Assembly (NCBI RefSeq): GCF_002078875.1
Contig: NC_034414.1
Location: 19,869,100-19,933,099, forward strand
Length of the DNA stretch: 64,000 bases
Source: Numida meleagris
Lineage: Eukaryota; Chordata; Aves; Galliformes; Numididae
Reading direction: 5' to 3'
Below, one piece after another: positions 36,407 through 49,358 of this stretch. The notes beneath the pieces are model-generated. The model saw nothing but the letters and a program-made list of their open reading frames with translations, ran no database searches and was not told the origin of the DNA. Numbering within the stretch: position 1 is the stretch's first letter; the number at the start of each line of letters is the position of its first letter. The translations under genes and the position numbers were made by a program.

Positions 36407-39400
36407 ATATATTTGACAGTTGCTATTGTACCTGTTGTTTTGGAAATAGACCCTACATGCAAAGGAACTATACAATAATGAGAACCCTGCTTCCCTGACA
36501 TAAAGTAAGTTGCATAAATCCTGTCTGAAATCAACATGCACTCAACATTTCTTTTCCTATAGTAGGTGACTTTTCATACAATAATCTTCTTTAATGGCCA
36601 GATGTGGTTGTAACTTATCTTGCAGAATGACAGGTAAATTTTACAGTAAAAAAATCAATTTCCTTCATTCAGTATTTTTAAAATAAGTTTGAGCATCATA
36701 TATCTTTAGCAAGAAATGTTCTTAGCTACTGCGATTAACATGCAAAGCTGTTTCTTAACAGTATTCACTCCTATTTTAAAAATGACACCAAGAGCTTAAA
36801 GGCCCTTGTTCTTAATTTTTAAACCCACTAATTTCATTGTGTCTGACACAAAGCAGAACATCTTTGCCATAATTACTGTATAAGTTATTTTTTTTCCACA
36901 AAGTTGTAATTTTCCTAAAATAAGCTGGACTGCTTCAATTATGTAAATCAAATATCTAGAGAATATAATGACTGCACTGCAGAAACACAATAGAACTTAA
37001 CAGGAAGCTAGCAGAGAGGGAGAGAGTGATGGGGAAGGCAAAAGCCCAAATGAGGCTTTTTTTTTCAATTAGAACTGCAGCAAATTCTCTGCCCTGCTGG
37101 TAAACTGGCTACTACAGCTCCTTGCTCTGCCAGGTTTGCTCTTCCTTTGGTGCCAGAGTGCGACCATTAAGATTGGCAGGAAGTATAGGCTAAAATGAAA
37201 GCTAGTGTGCAGAGACCAGGGGTGGCTGAGAAAAACCTATGGTTTTCTTCTGTTATTGTTATTTAGTGTGTACTTGTATTCAAGTAAACATACAGACAGT
37301 TGTGCCTAAAATAGACAAAGAACTTCTGATCCGAAATTTCATGTGACACAGTTCAAGCAACAAGAGGTGAAATAATAACTAGGGGATAGAAAAGGCCACA
37401 GTAATGGCTAAGAGTGTGCAAATACTCAGCGTTGGCAACATGTGTCAAGTGGCTAGGTCTAGATGGCCTTAGTTATGAAAGTCTTGAGAACAACTGTCTC
37501 TTTCATGCATACTCCTCCTACGTGACTTCTCCTACAAATTCCAATCTTTACTAATTCAAGACCTTCTCAGTGACTTAAATCACATTGTTTGTTCTTGGGA
37601 TGTATCTATTTTTAAGCTTTTGCTCCAGATAGAATAATCAAACTGAACACCAGCTACATAAACATGAAGTAACAGCACTGATGCACACGATGAAGTCACT
37701 GCTGCTTTGTTTTCAATCCTAATCTTTTTATTTAAAAATATTATTATTATTATTATTATTATTAGCAGGTAACACATTCAGCAGAGACTTTGTCACTATT
37801 CTCTCTTCACTGATTCTTTTTTTTCTAAATAGTCTTAGCTAATGTAGAAAGTATTCAAATGCAAGATGCATTCTGCCAATCCTTTCTGAAATGTTTCTTT
37901 TTCTATTGATTGATGCTGACTTTTGATGTGGCATAGAGGTTGATTATGTTATCTTGACCATTTACTTTGCTTGATTAGAGTTCACCTGAAGTTCTCTCAG
38001 TTTTGGTAGTTCTTGGTTAAAATAAGTGTAGAAAAATATTGTGTATGCTAAACATTGTTGTAGTGTGAAAACTTAGACATTCCATTGTTGAAAATCAATC
38101 ATGTTACTATAATTATAACAATTTTTCTGTGTCATACTGAAACTTTACTTTTCATTCTCAAACTATTTGGTTTTGTGATTTCAAAGCAGAAGGTATCTGA
38201 TTCGATTTAGCACTCTAACCTTGGTGATTTTTATGTTGAAATCACTCCATGTCTTACAAAGAACTTTGTCAGTATACAGTGAATTCCAAATAAATTCTAT
38301 TACTTGATTTACTTGTAGCCACTTTTTTGTTGCTGTTGTTGTTGACATACTCACCTAAGTAATTTATAGCTTTGCCTTTAGCTAACATTTCAACTAACTA
38401 AAATGGAGTAATTTAATTGCTTTCTGCTCTGTAGCTTCCCCCACCACTCCTATTTCCCTTTGAGCACATTGTGTAAATATCCCTGTATTCTAATGTAGAT
38501 TCTGACTGATTCTTACAATTTTGCATATCTGGATAACTGTTTCCTCAAGCTTAGATTCCTTTAGCTCCCAATCCTAAGATTCTGTTATTTTCTAAGTCTT
38601 TTCTCCTGTAGTGATGCTTTTGTCCCGGTCTCTGACATTATCGAGACAGAAGATCTTCAAAGCAACTATGTCCCAAAATACGATTAAGTGAAATCAGCCC
38701 TGACCACCACCAGAATGGTTTTCTTCTTCTTGGTCTAGCAATCCTACTTTTGCTAATTTTTGCTATTACTTTTGTCACATAATCACATAATCCTAATTAA
38801 ATCATTCTGGTTATTTATTTTTAATACCACTGCTTCTCTAATAACCACTTGCAAAACAATTCTGTTATTTATTAAGGCAAAAAGTACTTTCACTCTGGCC
38901 AAAACAGCCAAAGAAAGACAGCACTATGCTTCTCACATGGAGATGCAGTACCTAAGTCTGGATTAACAGCTGTTCCATACAAAAGCAAATATTTTGTGGG
39001 CAAAGAACAGTGAGCTGGCATTATTTGCCTTAGACATGCTTGTGGGTCAATTGTGTTCCACTTGATCTGTTTTTGGATGAAACTTTTAGATGTTTTGACT
39101 TGAAACATTCCTTGCACATTCCCTTACCTTGGCTGAAATACTGGATTGCTTACCACACCTACTGAGATCAAGCACCTTTATGTAATTTTTGTTTCTAGCA
39201 ACACAGTGGAGAATAAGCATCAGAATTTGTTTCTAATTGCTGACAAATAGTCATCATTCTTACCATTGTAAGCCATTTCAGGTTGGTGGCAGATCAGTTT
39301 TATGGAGATTGAAATGGAAGGCATAACTGAGGTTGTACATAACATAAGCCTGAAAGAAAGAAAATGAGTAAGGTTAACAAGTTAGATATAACAAATACTT

Positions 39401-39470
39401 ACGCTTTAAACACATACTAGTAGCCATGAAGCACTCTCTAAAGTTGTGGAGAGAACAGCATTAATGTATA
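36407..39470. other. Unique noncoding stretch with a TTA microsatellite
   Basis: Strongly AT-rich, with no exon recognised. It holds (TTA)8 at 37741-37764 and a TTG-rich patch near 38326-38343. Frames are short and on both strands. Confidence 0.5.
37741..37764. repeat. (TTA)8 microsatellite
   Basis: Eight uninterrupted TTA units, probably length-polymorphic. Confidence 0.93.
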
Positions 39471-39808
39471 TCACCGAATCACAGAATTGGTTGGAAGGGA
39501 CCTCTAGAGATCACCAAGTACAACCCCCCAGCCAAAGCAGGCTCCCTACAGCAGGTTTTGCACAGGTAGGCATCCACGTGGGTCTCGAACGTCTCCAGAG
39601 GAGACTCCACAACCTCTCTGAGCAGCCTGTTCCAGTGCTCCATCACCCTTACCGTGAAGAACTTCGTTATGGGTGCAGAACTTCCTATGCTCAAGTTTAT
39701 GGCCTTTTCCCCTTGTCCAGTCCCCACAGACAGCTGAAAAGATGTTGGCCATGTCTCTTTGACTCCCACACTTAAGATATTTATAAACATTAAAAAGATC
39801 CCAAAATA
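39471..39808 (-). mobile_element. CR1 LINE 3' fragment (antisense)
   Basis: In the minus sense this reads the last part of CR1 reverse transcriptase and the 3' UTR. Two overlapping frames carry DLFNVYKYLK, DWTRGKGHKLEHRKF and FFTVRVMEHWNRLLREVVESP, so at least one frameshift lies between them. The 3' UTR end TCCCTTCCAACC...ATTCTGTGATTC (minus sense) lies at 39471-39505. The copy is 5'-truncated at about 39808, the usual CR1 pattern. Confidence 0.93.
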
Positions 39809-42800
39809 TAATTGTATGTTTATTCATTTTACTTTTATGTTGTCCAAAGGTGTTAAGTTATTGACATGTTACTGTCGCTTGCTAATCCACAGCACATTTT
39901 CCAGGGTTTGCTTCCAAGATGACATGATTTTATCACTAGTTTAAAACTGTACAAGAAAGTGTTTTGGGGAAATGCATTAGTAATAACCCAAACACATAAA
40001 GGAAAACTAGTGATGTTTATAATGGCACTCAGCAGAATGTTTTGCAGCTATTTTTTGGGAGGAAGTGTCAACAAAGCTGAATTATTGTCATTATCCCTTA
40101 GCACAGAAAACAGTCTTTAATATCTCAGACATCTGAATTCCCAATACATAGAGGAAATATTAGCCCCAAGTTTTCTCAACATATAGTAGAATACTGCATG
40201 CACAAACCCTATCTGAAATAATAGGTATAATTCTTAAGGAAAATATAGGCTGAGTTTTGCCTTTACTATTGCTGCAAGACAACTACTACATAAAAAAACT
40301 TCTTTCTTTGCTATCAAATGAAGCCTTGGATAACATATTATTGTCTTTGAACGCTTTTAAACTCTATCAAAACAAGACTGAGCTAAGCAGACCATAATTA
40401 CTTCATTTACCACACACAGTTTCATCTGATTTGCTATGAACATCTGTAGGGGGACCTTCAATTACAGCACAGATAACAAGGTTCTACATATTAAAACTGA
40501 ATCTAAGTAGCAAAGGACATTTAATAAAAATTGAGGAAAATTCACAAGAAAATGCTGTCTGCTGATTTATTTACCCTGGTATATCTTGTCTCTGCTGTCT
40601 TTTGCTACTAACCAGGCTAAAAATCATTAAAAATGTGAGGAAACATGTTTTTAAAGATCAATCTTCAATTTAAGAACGGTAAAAAAAAGAGTATGTTTTT
40701 TTAAACAATGCCATGACAGAGACGGAAGTGAATGAATCAGCAGAGTAACAGAGAAATTATGATGCAGAATTCTGGATGCTCACAACTGTAAACGGCATTG
40801 CTCATTTCAAGAAGAGCCGTGAATTACAAATAAGGAAATAATATTTCAGCTCAGAGAGAACTTGGGAAAAGATAACTCAAGTTTATTGAGCCAGGTATAA
40901 AGACAAAAGATGAGTGGAGCTGCAGCATCATTTGCAATTTTTCTTGTTATCACTTGGGAAATTATAAAAATTGAGAGTTTATGGGATTAAGTGAGCTCAT
41001 AGTAGCAGTCCACTTTATGAGGAAACAGGCAAAATCTCCCAGTGGTATTTGGTGTAACTGAATGGAATTTTATGCACTGTTAAACATTGCAGAATGTATT
41101 TAGAAAGCTATGAAAGTAATTTATCCACCATAAATGACACTTTAAACATCTGTAGGTAGCTTTAGTGGTCTGCTTCTAAAACCTGAAGAGTGAGGGCTCA
41201 AAAACATTGGCCTGGGGACTGAGTAATAACACAGTGGAAAACATGTTGGACATAAAGATATATACACATATATATATAATTTCAATATGAAAATCTGAAA
41301 AGAAGATGTGGCTTAGCCTGGTCTTTTCACACTTATTCTGCCTTTTCTGCAGATTGGGCTTTTAGACATGACAGAATTATAAGGGGTTACTGCTAATCCT
41401 TCTTGTTTCTTCAAATCTGTCTGAAAGTATTCCCAAATGTTCTACCTGCAGAAATATCAAGACTGGCAGCTAGAGCAAAGTGTAAGTCACGTAATCACAA
41501 TTAAGTCATCTTCCTTATTCCATTTCCACTGACAAATCAGAAAAATAATTGTTTCAAGTTTATGGTTGTACTTAAACTCTCTACATTCCCCACAATATCT
41601 TATATCTCCCATCTTCTCAGGTTTGTGGCATAATGTGATTTCTACACAATGGATTCCTAATTTGCCCCAAGGAAAAAAGCTTGAAAAGAAAATAATCTTC
41701 TGGAGAATGTTTTCCATAACATCTGCCCATGTTTCCTTTATTTTCATATATGTGCACACACAAACAAAAAGAGCTGTTTTTTGTTTTTTGGTATATGGAC
41801 TTCTAATCTGGAATAAATTCAGAAAAAAGAGAATACGGTTTTATCTGGATCCTGCAGAGAGATCTTCCAAAAAAAAAACAAAAAAAAATCCAGGAAAGAT
41901 AATTAGTCCATTTTACATTGTTTAAGCTTCTATCACTGCTAAATACTTATGAAAATTTGTGTTTACTGTCATAGCCTCAGGAGATGTGCATTTTGTTTCC
42001 AAGAGCATCCTGCGGGACAACTACCATCTAAGCCCATATAAGTGTCCTTCAGTGCAGTGTAAACAATGTAATGCAAGAGTTTTATTACAGAATAGCAACA
42101 CTAAACTGTTGTGGTCTGAATCTTTTAAACAATTCTGAGGTTTTTCAAGGCCACATGTCACACAATGTTTAATGTTGTTTGCAATAAAATGTGGAGCCAG
42201 GGACTATCCAAACCACATTACTCCTTTCTGTATATAAAAATGCCAGTGCTTTTGAGCAGATACTACTCTCAAATGAGGTGTTTTTTAAATGTGAGTGTGG
42301 AGTCAAAAAGTTTTCTTCTAAGTAGGCGATGGTAATCTCTGAAGTCAGAAGGACCGTCCTTGTGTGGTATTATAAACACCTTCTGGTGGGACATGGCCGT
42401 GCTCCTGCAGTCAGTGCACCAGGCACATATGTGGGGCTTATTCATGGAAAGGGTGGGACACATTTTAGCATCTACACCTTCTTATTTACTTATTTTATTG
42501 GAGATCTATTTTTGAAATTTAAAGTGCTAGGTCTGTGGTTAATTTGTCCCTTTGTCTTTTATATATAACTCTGAGAAAGAAATTATAACAAAAAGGAGAA
42601 AGGAAATGTGTTTTTTTCCTTCTCCTTGAACAAGTGATTAATATGTTCATACTTCACAGAAGACCTCTCTCCTTCAGCTCACAGATGTGAACAGCTTCAG
42701 AGTCAAATGTCCCTGCCTGGAGATGCTTTATAATAGTCTGCTTACGTCTATTCTCTGCTCTACTTAACAGTCCACAAAGAACTTGAGAATCTGTGAAAGC

Positions 42801-44615
42801 TGTGTCCTTCTGAAGCCTCTTTCTCACTGTGGCATGGGTTCCTCTGATGCTCCAGCCCTTTACTCTGTAGCTTATGCATGGAAGATAATAAAAAATCAAG
42901 TTGCCTTTCTAGAAAAGTCATGGCTCACTGATCTCCTTAGGAACATACCCTATTCTTTCTGAGTAGATCCTTTGGCTCTGACATTTGAAGTTGTTTGAAA
43001 TTCTCTGGCAGCTCAGGAGGGAGGCTGAATAGCGCGATATTTGTTCGTTTCTCATTGCCAGTCTGACAAGTGAACAGCAGTTCACCAGAGTTCAAACATC
43101 TGGCAAACAGCTCGCTGCAGATCTAAGCTGTCACACATTAATAAAGACCAATTGTTCCGTCAAGAACATGTTGAGACGTTTAAAGGAGGAGAAGAGACAA
43201 GGGGAAATGTGCTAATTAGAAGTATCTATATGGAATTGTAATGAATAATAAATGATTAATTTAACTTTCTTAAAGGTAAATCTTTGTTACAGGATCAGAC
43301 AGGAACTTTGTTTATCCTAACTGAAGAGAAGAGGTGTCTGCCACCCTTAAATGACAATTATTTGCAGGATAGTTCCATTGGATACCACTGAACTCTGATG
43401 CATTTCTGCAGCTAATGGAAGGCCACATTTTCATATCAGTTCCTCTTATAGTTTTAAAATACACCAAAGTGCTTCTGAAAGAGGACAGAAATGTATCGAT
43501 TCTCTTTGTTTGTGTGTTCATACTCCTGTTGATCATTATCTGTCAATGCAATATACATGCTATATTATACAGAGTATTGGTTTTAAAATATGCCATGAAA
43601 ACATGAGTGGAGAAGGTAATGAGAAAATTGTTATTTATATTTCATGGACAGTTCACACATTTTCTGTCAAGGGATCTAACATTTGCACCACAACTCCACA
43701 AATACCAGTTTCTCCGCTATTTTCAAATATATGGTTCTTGTATGCATTGCAACATTAATTTTTAAAGAAAAATCCATAGCTTTTATAGAAGCAGACACAA
43801 TATTCTAGCTTTTAATTCCATGTCTCTAAGCACTTCTCTCCATAATAGCTTGTAAAAGAAGAAAAATCTCCAAAAGAAATATTCTTCTGTCTTTCCTTCA
43901 AAGGGGATGAATTCAGAAACATCTTTTCATTCTGAATAATCTTGTAAAACATGCTGATCTCTTAGGAGCAATACTAGGCACAGTCCACTCAAAAATTCCC
44001 TTGAATTTTGCCCTTTGAGAATGAGGGATAGTATCTCTTACCCAGAGTGTGCTTGTACAGGAGGGAGAAGAGCTTGTTTTTCCTGCTTCTGTGGAAAGGA
44101 TGTGAGAAGCAGAGGAATGGCTGCAGCTGCTGTGTGGGCAACCCTAATGCTCACCCAACAGGTCCCAAGACACATCTTGTCAGAAGTAGCTCCTGGCAGG
44201 GATCTGGCAAGGGACAATGGGATCAGGATCATTTTGCAGCCTGTTGGGCTGGGTGAATGCCTATGGTTCTGCACAAAGAGCTAGTATTGGTGTTGTGCAA
44301 CTAGAAACAACTCTTACTCAATATGGCTGAACAATTGGAAGATTTATTGCAGAAAACGAATGCCTTTTGGAAACCAGAAATGCACAATATATCTCTAATC
44401 CTTTGGATCGTGATCTGAAACTCTGGTTTGTAGCAGCTGACAGGAATTAACATTTTGACAGTTAATGGTATATCTGCAAGCAGTTTTGTTAGGAACAATT
44501 TGCTCATCTTACAAGTATCATCACAAGTCAGTGATACAGTCATGTAGAAAAGGCTAATAAAAGTGCATTAATGAATGACTTAGAAATTTATTAAGAAGCA
44601 TAATATGGAAACTTA
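39809..44615. other. Unique noncoding stretch, no gene recognised
   Basis: No exon or transposon recognised. Simple sequence includes an AT-dinucleotide patch at about 41257-41280 and A runs near 41868-41888. The 81-codon minus frame at 42654-42899 is more charged than its neighbours but matches nothing known. A CpG-retaining candidate element at 43020-43260 is listed separately. Confidence 0.5.
43020..43260. promoter_or_regulatory. Candidate conserved noncoding element with retained CpGs
   Basis: Six CpGs survive within about 150 bp of AT-rich DNA: AGCGCGATATTTGTTCG near 43031-43047, CTCGCTG near 43113, TTCCGTC near 43158 and GACGTT near 43177. Motifs include E-box-like CATCTG, the SOX/CCAAT-like block GACCAATTGTTCC, and TAAT-rich sequence to 43260. 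There is no open frame of note. This is inference from composition and motifs. Confidence 0.3.
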
Positions 44616-44800
44616 CAGAGAATGGCTTAGCTTAGAGGGGACCTCAAAGATGATCTAGTTCCAATCCCCCTGCTGTGGGTAGGGTTGCCATCACCACATC
44701 AGGCTGCTCAGGGCACCATCCAACCCAGACATGAACACTTTCAGGGATGGGGCATCCACAGCTCCTCTAGGCAGCTGTGCCAGGGCCTCACTGCCCTTCC
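44616..44800 (-). mobile_element. CR1 LINE 3' UTR fragment (antisense)
   Basis: The plus strand reads GAGGGGACCTCAAAGATGATC, TTCCAATCCCCCTGCTGTGG, GGATGGGGCATCCACAGC and TGTGCCAGGGCCTCACTGCC in CR1 order. These are the reverse complement of the conserved CR1 3' region. It is a short 5'-truncated copy with moderate divergence. Confidence 0.92.
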
Positions 44801-47800
44801 AGTTTGTATTAGTGCTGATAATACAGATGTTCTCTTAAATATCATTTCCAAAGATTATTTAAAATTGTAGTTTAATATAAATATGCAGAGTAACTTTTAC
44901 AATATTTCTGTTCATTTGAATATATTTTTCTTGGTGTCATTAATCTGAGCCATGCCATTCTGCCTTATGAGTGTTTTTAAAATCCTTATCCAGATTCCTT
45001 TAGGCTCTGCGAGTCATAAGCCTCCCAGGTGACACCTTCTGAGAATGCATTTCTACAACTAGCAGTAGCAGGCTATGCTTGTGAAACAGGGACAATTTTT
45101 TTTTTTTTTTTTTTGGCACAATATGAGAAAAAAATTAGGAACTCTTCATATTATTTCATATAATATTTTTACCTATAAAATTCCAAGTCATTGTTCCTCA
45201 GTTAAAAATGATTACTAGATTAAGAAATAATGTCATTGATAGGTCTGACATGCTGAAATATTTTCTTTTGTAGTGTCCTTGAGTATACATCATCAGGATG
45301 CACTGATGAAAGCAAGCAATTCACAAGAGAGTAAATAACCATCAGGATTACTAGTTTTTGGGCAGGCAAAACCATATTTTCATGCTCTCCTGTAATGAGC
45401 TGTTCAAGGACTAGTTTATCCTTAGACGATCATAATTATTCCTCCTGTCTTATGAGACTCTGTGCCTCATGCTACACAACAGCTCACAGAATCATATAAT
45501 TGTAAGGGCAGTACAAACATAAGGAATCTGCCTTTTAAACTGCCAACAAAATAGATACATGTAAGGTCTAAATGCTTAGTGGAGTTCTGCTAGCCTTCAA
45601 GTAATTTTTAAAAAATTTTTGTGCCCTTATTAAGGCTGATGAAGTTTGTTAGGAGAAATCTTAGTGTTAAAACAATATAGGATATGGACACAAGAAGTAG
45701 TTTGTGTTGTCGTGGACCATGTTGGACTGGATTCCCTGTTTCAGACCTTTAACAACTCAGGGGCATCAGGAGCTCTGTGCTGGCTAGAAATGAGCATGGA
45801 AAGCTGTATCAGAACAGAGCACTGGCACTACAGAGATGCACTGCAGCTTCTATTCTTGAATTTTAATTACGGGCTGATTTTAATCGGACTAGACTTTATG
45901 CAACAAATGACATGCATAATCATTGGCAATGCACAATGTCAGTGCATAATTATTGTGCACCTTCATAGCTGAATGGTGTCTTTGCCTTCTGAGAAGTCTT
46001 TTGACAAAGCAGGAGAATTGTGCTGCCCCAGCCCCAGTTATGCATGGTTCCGTAGAGCATGACACAATGTGGTCATTTCTTTCAAAATTTGGTGATGTGA
46101 TGAGGTTAGTCAGAGCCCAGACACTGCTGTGGACAGCTGCCAGACAGAAGCTCTTGCACTGACAAGTCTGGCTTGTGCTGGGCTGAAAATGCATTGTAGG
46201 AGGCATGCAAACATATACAGTGCTTAGAACTGGGGAGGATAGGAGCCTGGAGGTGGTGACCATATAAGTGTTGTGAAACCCACTTCTCATCACTAATATA
46301 TATAGATTTCAGAGGCCTTGAGAACCACAGGCTTGTTTGTGATAAGATCTAATCTCCTCCAACATTGTGGGCAGCCACACATTTTACAGCTGCTCACCTG
46401 GCAAGAAATTATTGCAGCCAAGACTCAACAGGGGTGACTCTTGGCACTGTGTTCATCATCCTTGGCCTTGTGGTAATTAATCCACCTGGTGATTGCTGCA
46501 GCTGACGCTTTGCATCCATTTAACAGATCTTTGCTGAATTTCTGGTTGAAGATGAAGTGCTGATGTGTGGAAAGAAGGATGCAGCACTTATTGGAGAGGC
46601 TTTCTGTCAGTCTTTTGATGGCTAACACCATGTATATGCATTAGCATATAAGACAGCTACGTGTGGAATCTTAACCATGAGCTTTTGAATGTGTTTGAGA
46701 GGGTGTTGGGGTGACAGGGTGCACCTCAAGCCCATTGGGAGATGGGAACTGCTTGTTTCTGGTAGGGAGAGTCCAAAACCTGAAGTACCCATGCTGCTTG
46801 TGAGTGTCCCGCTGAGGTACTGCTATGATGCTTCCAGAGCAAGACAGTGTGAATATTTGGTCAGTTCATTCCTGTGGTCATCTTGAAAGACTTTGTTAGA
46901 ACAGCGTAGGAACAACCTTGGGTCCTGTCTATCAAATGAGAGCAGCATAAACTTCCCAAGACTGTGAGAGGAAGTAGCTAAATATATCAATTAATTTTAA
47001 AAACTCCACTATGACAGTAGATGTCATCTTTGTACGTGGTCTTCATAAATATTTGCCACAGAGTAGCCCAGATATTTATAATAGTGCTGCCATTTCACTT
47101 CAGAATAGAAGTATTATTTTATAACAGTACCTAAATGTGAAATATCTTTTAAAAATGGGAATTAGAATTATTACAAATTGCAATTTACTGTGAAAGACAT
47201 CAGATTTATTGTTTCTGAGTGACTTATTGCTCCTCATTTAATGTTGTAAATTTGTTATCTTGAATTTCACTTCCCCCTCAGTAATTGTAGCATGGGTGTC
47301 TTAGCTGCTGTGGTCATTGTTGTATATAAATGCATTAAAGAAAGTGGATCAAATCCTTTTTAATATGGCAGACTGACCAAAACTGGCACAAAAGTAATGA
47401 GTTATTCAAACGCAGTACTGCTAGGAGATCAATGGCAGATGTTTCTTCAAGATTTTTCTGTAGTAGCTGTTCTGGTACAACAGAAATTCTATGGTAAATT
47501 ACAGTTCATCATGGTTTTATGGAACTATTTTCCCCCTGGCTATCCTTGAGTTCTTATTGAGTCTCACTAAGTATCTTAGTTATTTACAATGTTCATCAAT
47601 GCAAGTGATAGCAAAATAGCCTTCCAACATATGATTCACAGTGTTACTGCTCTTACAATAACGTTTTTGCAGTTTCTGATGAGCTGATTTTCCTCTGTAC
47701 ATCTAAATGAAGGTGTAGAATCAAAATATTGTAGGTGAATGTTATTCAAAAACTGCATTCTTTGGAAATATTAGAAGCCCATTTCTTTCTCTAGCAATAA

Positions 47801-49194
47801 GAATGTTGTTGATGTTGGTGTTGTAAAACTCTTCTGCTGTATTTATAAGGTGCTTATACTCAAGTTTCTCAAAAAATCTTTAGCATACTATGCATTTAGC
47901 TATGCTTAATCCACAGCTTTTGGAGTGTTAGAAAATATATTTAAGAAAGCAGCAACAAAAGTTAGTACTTAAGACATAAAGTGACTACAATAAAAAAGCA
48001 GGACAATAAAACAAGTGAAAAGATGAAATATGCTATCTATTATAAGTAAGTGAGCCTACAGAGCACCTTCTAAGAAATCAGTACTGTGGAGGCAGCCTCA
48101 TGGTTTTATTATGAAATTATTCATATCTCCATGATATGACTTAATTTTGCCATACACTAAGGTTCTACTATCCATCATGAATTATTTTAATGCAGGACTT
48201 TGCTCTATAAATTTAAGAGAGAAAAAAACCCGAAAAATATTGCATGTTCTACATTATATGTTACATTCCACCTTGAAATTTATAGGTGAAACATGGAAAG
48301 TGATTAGTAACTGGTAATAAATTTAAATGATCACTGTAGCTTTAAAGAATTCAGACTTGGCAGAATGTGTATTATCACTGTCACAAAGATAAAAGGAAAC
48401 CCTATGTCCTTAAACCCCAAAAGATCAAAACTTTTTTGTGTTACAGGGTTTATAAACTGCACCTGCAGTCTGGGGGAGGATGAGCACTTCCAGTGTGTAA
48501 CACTATTTCTCTGATATATCACTCTACAGAAAGGCATGTCTCTGTAGGTTTGGGATTGCATAGACAGAGAGGTCCTGCTAGTAGCTGAAATCAGGGAGTC
48601 AGATCTTCATCTAGTAAATTGGTGCACCTCTGGTGATTTCAGTCTGAGTCTTTTGCAGCCTAATAGTAGGAAAACAAAAGGTTAAAACTTTGGGATTTGA
48701 AGTTACTCTTCTAATTGTTGGTGATTTCGTCTGGCAGTATAGAAATATTTATAAGTAATATTTATAAGTAATAACTGTACTAAAATACTTGGCCATTCAT
48801 TCTCAGATAAAGGAATTTGATAAGTTTTTTTGGATGCTTCTAAATCAAAGGTATCAAAAAGAACTTCAGGTAAAAAAAAATAGAATATGAAGCAGAGATA
48901 AGAAACTAAATAATAAAACTAAACCATCTGTTCTGGATCTAGTAAGACAAACTCTCCTGATAAAAAGTAAACTACAAATAGATTTGGAAAGCTAAATCCA
49001 AGATGAAACTTGGGATGACTATTTTGTTGGAAGTACGTATGTGCATATATAACTGTCCTACCTGCCCTCACTCATAGGTATCCTATAAGATTTAGCACCC
49101 TCTCTGTAGAAATCTACTATAAAGCAGCATCTGGGTAAATGAAAATTCTGCAAGTACGGACTTAGGTACGTAGCTATGCTCCAAGTTAGTTAAT
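44801..49194. other. Noncoding stretch including an unexplained GC-richer block
   Basis: A 19-T run lies at 45096-45114. The segment at about 45650-46900 is less AT-rich than its surroundings and carries several long frames on both strands (108, 134, 69, 68 and 65 codons). It looks like a decayed retrocopy or old transposon, but I cannot assign it. A short scrap CAGAATCATATAATTGTAAGG at 45485-45505 resembles the CR1 3' end too weakly to call. A 13-bp unit is tandemly doubled at 48746-48771. Confidence 0.45.
45096..45114. repeat. Poly-T run (19 nt)
   Basis: Nineteen consecutive T residues with no recognisable element body beside them. Confidence 0.9.
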
Positions 49195-49358
49195 AGAATC
49201 ATATAGTAGAATCATAGAACCAACCATAGAATTGGAGAATGGTTTGGGTAGGAAGAAACCTTAAATACCTTAAATACTGTCCAGTTTCAAGCCCCCTACC
49301 TGGCGTTGAATGACTCCAAGGAATGGGTCATCCACAGTTTCTCTGGGCAACCTGTTCA
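49195..49358 (-). mobile_element. CR1 LINE 3' fragment (antisense, diverged)
   Basis: The end motif ATCATAGAACC...CATAGAATTGG is followed by GGTTTGGGTAGGAAGAAACC, then ATGGGTCATCCACAGTTTCT and GGGCAACCTGTTC in CR1 3' UTR order. A few tens of bases of the usual spacing are missing, so an internal deletion is likely. It is more diverged than the copy at 44616. Confidence 0.85.

Noticed and set aside
45485..45505. Short sequence resembling the CR1 3' end
   Set aside because: About 20 bases with mismatches and no following CR1 sequence.
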